This document shows positions 6,643 to 8,424 of a DNA stretch of 8,424 nt, in pieces. The notes under the pieces were generated by a model. That model made no database searches, was not told the DNA's origin, and saw nothing but the letters and a program-made list of their open reading frames with translations. Every line of letters begins with the position of its first letter. The first letter of the stretch is position 1. Source of the stretch: B8-G4 sp033720735. GTDB taxonomy: Bacteria; Bacteroidota; Bacteroidia; Chitinophagales; Saprospiraceae. Location of the stretch: positions 1 to 8,424 of the forward strand of contig JAWWBX010000194.1 of NCBI GenBank assembly GCA_033720735.1. Reading direction: 5' to 3'. The position numbers were made by a program, and so were the translations under genes.

Positions 6643-7038
6643 ATGAACCAGCGTCACGGCATCCTGCGCGCCATCACGGTCGTCAGCCTCCTCGGCTGCT
6701 ACCTGGCCGCGGTCATCGTGACCAATCTCCATGTGTCGCTGGGGCATCAGCACGATGCCCGTGAGCAGTGTACAGATGAAAGCGAAAGCAACGCCTGTCA
6801 CCGCGCGATCTACCATCACGATCAGGAAGGCGGCTGCCAGCATCCCGGGCACCTGTCGACAGCGCATCATGACTGTGAGTTGTGTGACGCGATCTGTGCG
6901 TTCCAGCCGCCGTTGGTGGATGCCGACACCGACCTTGTTATCTCTATGTCGAGTGAGGAAACCTCGCTCACCTACCTGTTGTATGGTGATCAAAATCTGG
7001 GTCTCCTGTGCCCGGCGCGCGGACCACCCATGGCCTGA
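6643..7038 (+). CDS. Small secreted His/Cys-rich protein, putative metal binder upstream of TonB receptor
   Basis: The product is 131 residues. An N-terminal hydrophobic segment (about 9-27, ITVVSLLGCYLAAVIVTN) acts as a signal peptide or anchor. The mature part holds eleven or so His and several Cys: HVSLGHQH (30-37), CHRAIYHH (52-59), CQHPGH (65-70), AHHDCELCDAIC (74-85, a C-x2-C-x3-C group), and a C-terminal CPARGPP (123-129). Small secreted His/Cys-rich proteins ending in an R-[AG]-P-P motif, including the DUF2946 type of proteobacteria, are commonly encoded beside TonB-dependent metal receptors. I infer that this protein binds or senses a transition metal (zinc, copper or nickel) or helps pass it to the receptor. 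It is followed 59 bases later by the lipoprotein gene and then the receptor. Which metal is bound cannot be decided from sequence. Confidence 0.75.
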   Translation: MNQRHGILRAITVVSLLGCYLAAVIVTNLHVSLGHQHDAREQCTDESESNACHRAIYHHDQEGGCQHPGHLSTAHHDCELCDAICAFQPPLVDADTDLVISMSSEETSLTYLLYGDQNLGLLCPARGPPMA

Positions 7039-7049
7039 TGAGACACCCA

Positions 7050-7068
7050 GCCGGGCTCAGGCACCGGC
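7050..7068 (+). terminator. Possible hairpin / attenuator between His-rich gene and lipoprotein gene
   Basis: GCCGG (7050-7054) and CCGGC (7064-7068) form a five-pair GC stem with a nine-base loop, followed by ATGTTTT. The stem is short and the T run is weak, so it is at most a partial terminator that would set the ratio of the His-rich protein to the downstream outer-membrane proteins. Confidence 0.22.
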
Positions 7069-7097
7069 ATGTTTTCCCAAACTTAAATCATCAGGTA

Positions 7098-7658
7098 ATG
7101 AATAACATCATCCAGGCGCTCGCCGCGCCTTGCTTCATCGCATGTATCACACTGACCGCTTGTGAAAAGAAAGATCCGGTCATTCCCAATCCAGAAGAAC
7201 TCATCACCACCCTCACCTACACGTTGGTGGCTGGTGGTGGTGAGACGGCCCAATTCACTTTCTTCGATCCCGATGGCGACGGGGGCATCGCGCCCGTCCT
7301 GACCGCCGACACGCTGACCGCCAATACCAGCTACACCGGCGTGATGACCCTGCGCAATGAAGCACAGACCCCTCCCGAGGATATTGGGGCCGAAGTCGCA
7401 GAGGAGGCCGAAGACCATCAGTTCTTTTTCGAGGTGCTCCAGGCCAACGCAACCATCTCGTACGACGACACCGACAGCAACGGCCAGCCCATCGGGCTCA
7501 GCAGTACCCTGGTCACGGGTGAACCATCGCAGGGCACTTTGACCATTGTACTGCGCCATGAGCCGGACAAATCGGCACCGGGAGTTGCCAACGGGCAGAT
7601 CGCCAATGCCGGCGGGGAGACCGACATCGAAGTCACTTTCGACCTGGTGATCCGATGA
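7098..7658 (+). CDS. Lipoprotein of TonB-receptor-linked family
   Basis: The product is 186 residues from ATG 7098. This start is chosen over an upstream one because it directly gives a type II signal peptide with lipobox L19-T-A-C22 followed by EKKDP. The mature protein has an acidic, beta-rich composition with NPEELITTLTYTLV, a Ca-site-like DPDGDGG loop, a LRNEAQTPPEDIGAEV stretch, EDHQFFFEVL, and a C-terminal NAGGETDIEVTFDLVIR. I recognise this layout from Bacteroidota lipoproteins encoded next to TonB-dependent receptors (often labelled 'type 1 periplasmic binding fold' in automatic annotation, a name I would not rely on). It is likely anchored in the outer membrane and acts with the receptor, perhaps as a surface lid or capture protein in SusD-like fashion, although it has no SusD helical repeats. 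The stop overlaps the receptor's ATG (ATGA), indicating translational coupling. Confidence 0.85.
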   Translation: MNNIIQALAAPCFIACITLTACEKKDPVIPNPEELITTLTYTLVAGGGETAQFTFFDPDGDGGIAPVLTADTLTANTSYTGVMTLRNEAQTPPEDIGAEVAEEAEDHQFFFEVLQANATISYDDTDSNGQPIGLSSTLVTGEPSQGTLTIVLRHEPDKSAPGVANGQIANAGGETDIEVTFDLVIR

Positions 7659-8424
7659 AACGCGGAATGTTCATCGTTGGCATCTGCCTATGGGCACTGG
7701 GCAGCACAGTTGCCCAATGCGACCTGACCGTTTCCGGACGCGTTGTGGACCAGGGTACGGGGATTCCCCTGCCCTGGTCCAACGTCCTTGTTACGGAGAA
7801 GGGGGTGGGAGCAGTCACCGACTCTGCCGGCCATTTTACGCTTGAAGGGATCTGTCCAGGGTCGTATCACCTGCGCGTGAGCCATGTAGGCTGTAAAACC
7901 CGGGAGATCTTCCTCGCTGTCGGGAATGACACATCACTCACCATCTCTCTGGCGCACCATCTCGAGCTGCTCGACGAGATCGTGGTCCATGGCGAGCACG
8001 GGGATCGCACTACGATGCCGAGCAACACCATTGCCAGGGAGCTCATCTCCCGGGAGAGCATGCAGTCACTCGGCGATCTCATCACGGCCGTGCCGGGAGT
8101 GAGAGCTTTGCAGAACGGGGCCGGCATTGCTAAACCAATGATCCATGGATTGTTCGGCAACCGGGTGGCTATACTGAACAACGGCATTCCCCAGGCAGGA
8201 CAGCAGTGGGGGAATGACCATGCTCCCGAGATCGACCCGTTTGTCGCTGACCATATTTCCGTGATCAAGGGCGTTGCGGCACTCGAGTACGGCAGTGAAG
8301 CCATGGGAGGTGCGGTGCTGGTGGAAACCAGCGAAATACCTCCCGACCCGCACTTGCACGGGGAGGTCAATTACGCGTTCCAGTCGAACGGGCGCGGTCA
8401 TGCGCTCAACGCGATGCTCGAGAA
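7655..8424 (+). CDS. TonB-dependent outer-membrane receptor, N-terminal part
   Basis: The frame is open from ATG 7655 past the right edge, giving 256 residues without a stop; full receptors are usually 700-900 residues, so most of the barrel is missing. A signal peptide (about 1-20, ...LGSTVA before Gln21) is followed by a carboxypeptidase-regulatory-like beta-sandwich (about 26-102, VSGRVVDQGTGIPLPWSNV, VTDSAGHFTLEGI), then LDEIVVHG (106-113), similar to the usual linker/TonB-box region, and a plug domain (about 124-230) with SLGDLITAVPGVRALQ, IHGLFGNRVAILNNGIPQ, WGNDHAPEIDP and VIKGVAALEYGSEAMGGAV. The plug resembles ZnuD- and CirA-like metal or catecholate receptors, especially the NDHAPEIDP stretch. 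It imports its ligand across the outer membrane using TonB-ExbBD energy. Together with the His/Cys-rich gene this suggests metal uptake, but heme or siderophore uptake remains possible. The start overlaps the lipoprotein stop by four bases. Confidence 0.92.
   Translation, partial: MKRGMFIVGICLWALGSTVAQCDLTVSGRVVDQGTGIPLPWSNVLVTEKGVGAVTDSAGHFTLEGICPGSYHLRVSHVGCKTREIFLAVGNDTSLTISLAHHLELLDEIVVHGEHGDRTTMPSNTIARELISRESMQSLGDLITAVPGVRALQNGAGIAKPMIHGLFGNRVAILNNGIPQAGQQWGNDHAPEIDPFVADHISVIKGVAALEYGSEAMGGAVLVETSEIPPDPHLHGEVNYAFQSNGRGHALNAMLE

Noticed and set aside
7867..8370. 167-codon minus-strand frame opposite the TonB receptor
   Set aside because: It is antisense to a clear carboxypeptidase-regulatory-like and plug region and has Ser-rich shadow composition.

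Overview
The window looks like a piece of a fairly GC-rich Bacteroidota chromosome, probably a Saprospiria or Lewinella-like marine or environmental lineage. The signs are a TonB-dependent receptor with an N-terminal carboxypeptidase-regulatory-like domain, signal peptides that appear to be cut just before Gln, a putative porin, and starts that mostly lack Shine-Dalgarno sequences. The lineage is inferred from gene style; there is no rRNA or marker gene to confirm it. No RNA genes, IS elements or CRISPR arrays were seen.

Layout: (1) bases 1-350 hold the 3' end of a putative outer-membrane porin. (2) 401-1258 encode a periplasmic-binding-protein-fold protein of the Ca3427-like type without a signal peptide. 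(3) After a 344-base gap without a convincing gene, 1603-3783 encode a secreted VIT + VWA protein with an intact metal-ion-dependent adhesion site. Six bases downstream, 3790-4857 encode a membrane-anchored protein with a His-Gly / Cys pair arranged as in clan CD (caspase/gingipain/DUF4347-like) cysteine peptidases. (4) A lone minus-strand ankyrin-repeat gene (4938-5822) converges on this pair. It diverges from a six-TM membrane protein gene (5913-6584), and the gap between them carries a palindrome and a direct repeat. (5) From 6643 to the window end there is a three-gene outer-membrane uptake cassette: a small His/Cys-rich secreted protein, a lipoprotein, and the start of a TonB-dependent receptor. 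The last two overlap by ATGA.

The best candidate for an undescribed system is the VIT-VWA / clan-CD-like pair. VIT-VWA proteins elsewhere are encoded next to a dedicated processing enzyme (a sortase in marine proteobacteria, exosortase XrtN in some Bacteroidota). Here that neighbouring slot holds a putative caspase-fold enzyme, and the VIT-VWA protein has an unusual extra C-terminal domain instead of a sortase or exosortase tail. The uptake cassette is a second coherent unit. Its His/Cys-rich member and the ZnuD-like plug sequence of the receptor suggest transition-metal acquisition. These functional proposals are inferences from motifs and gene order.
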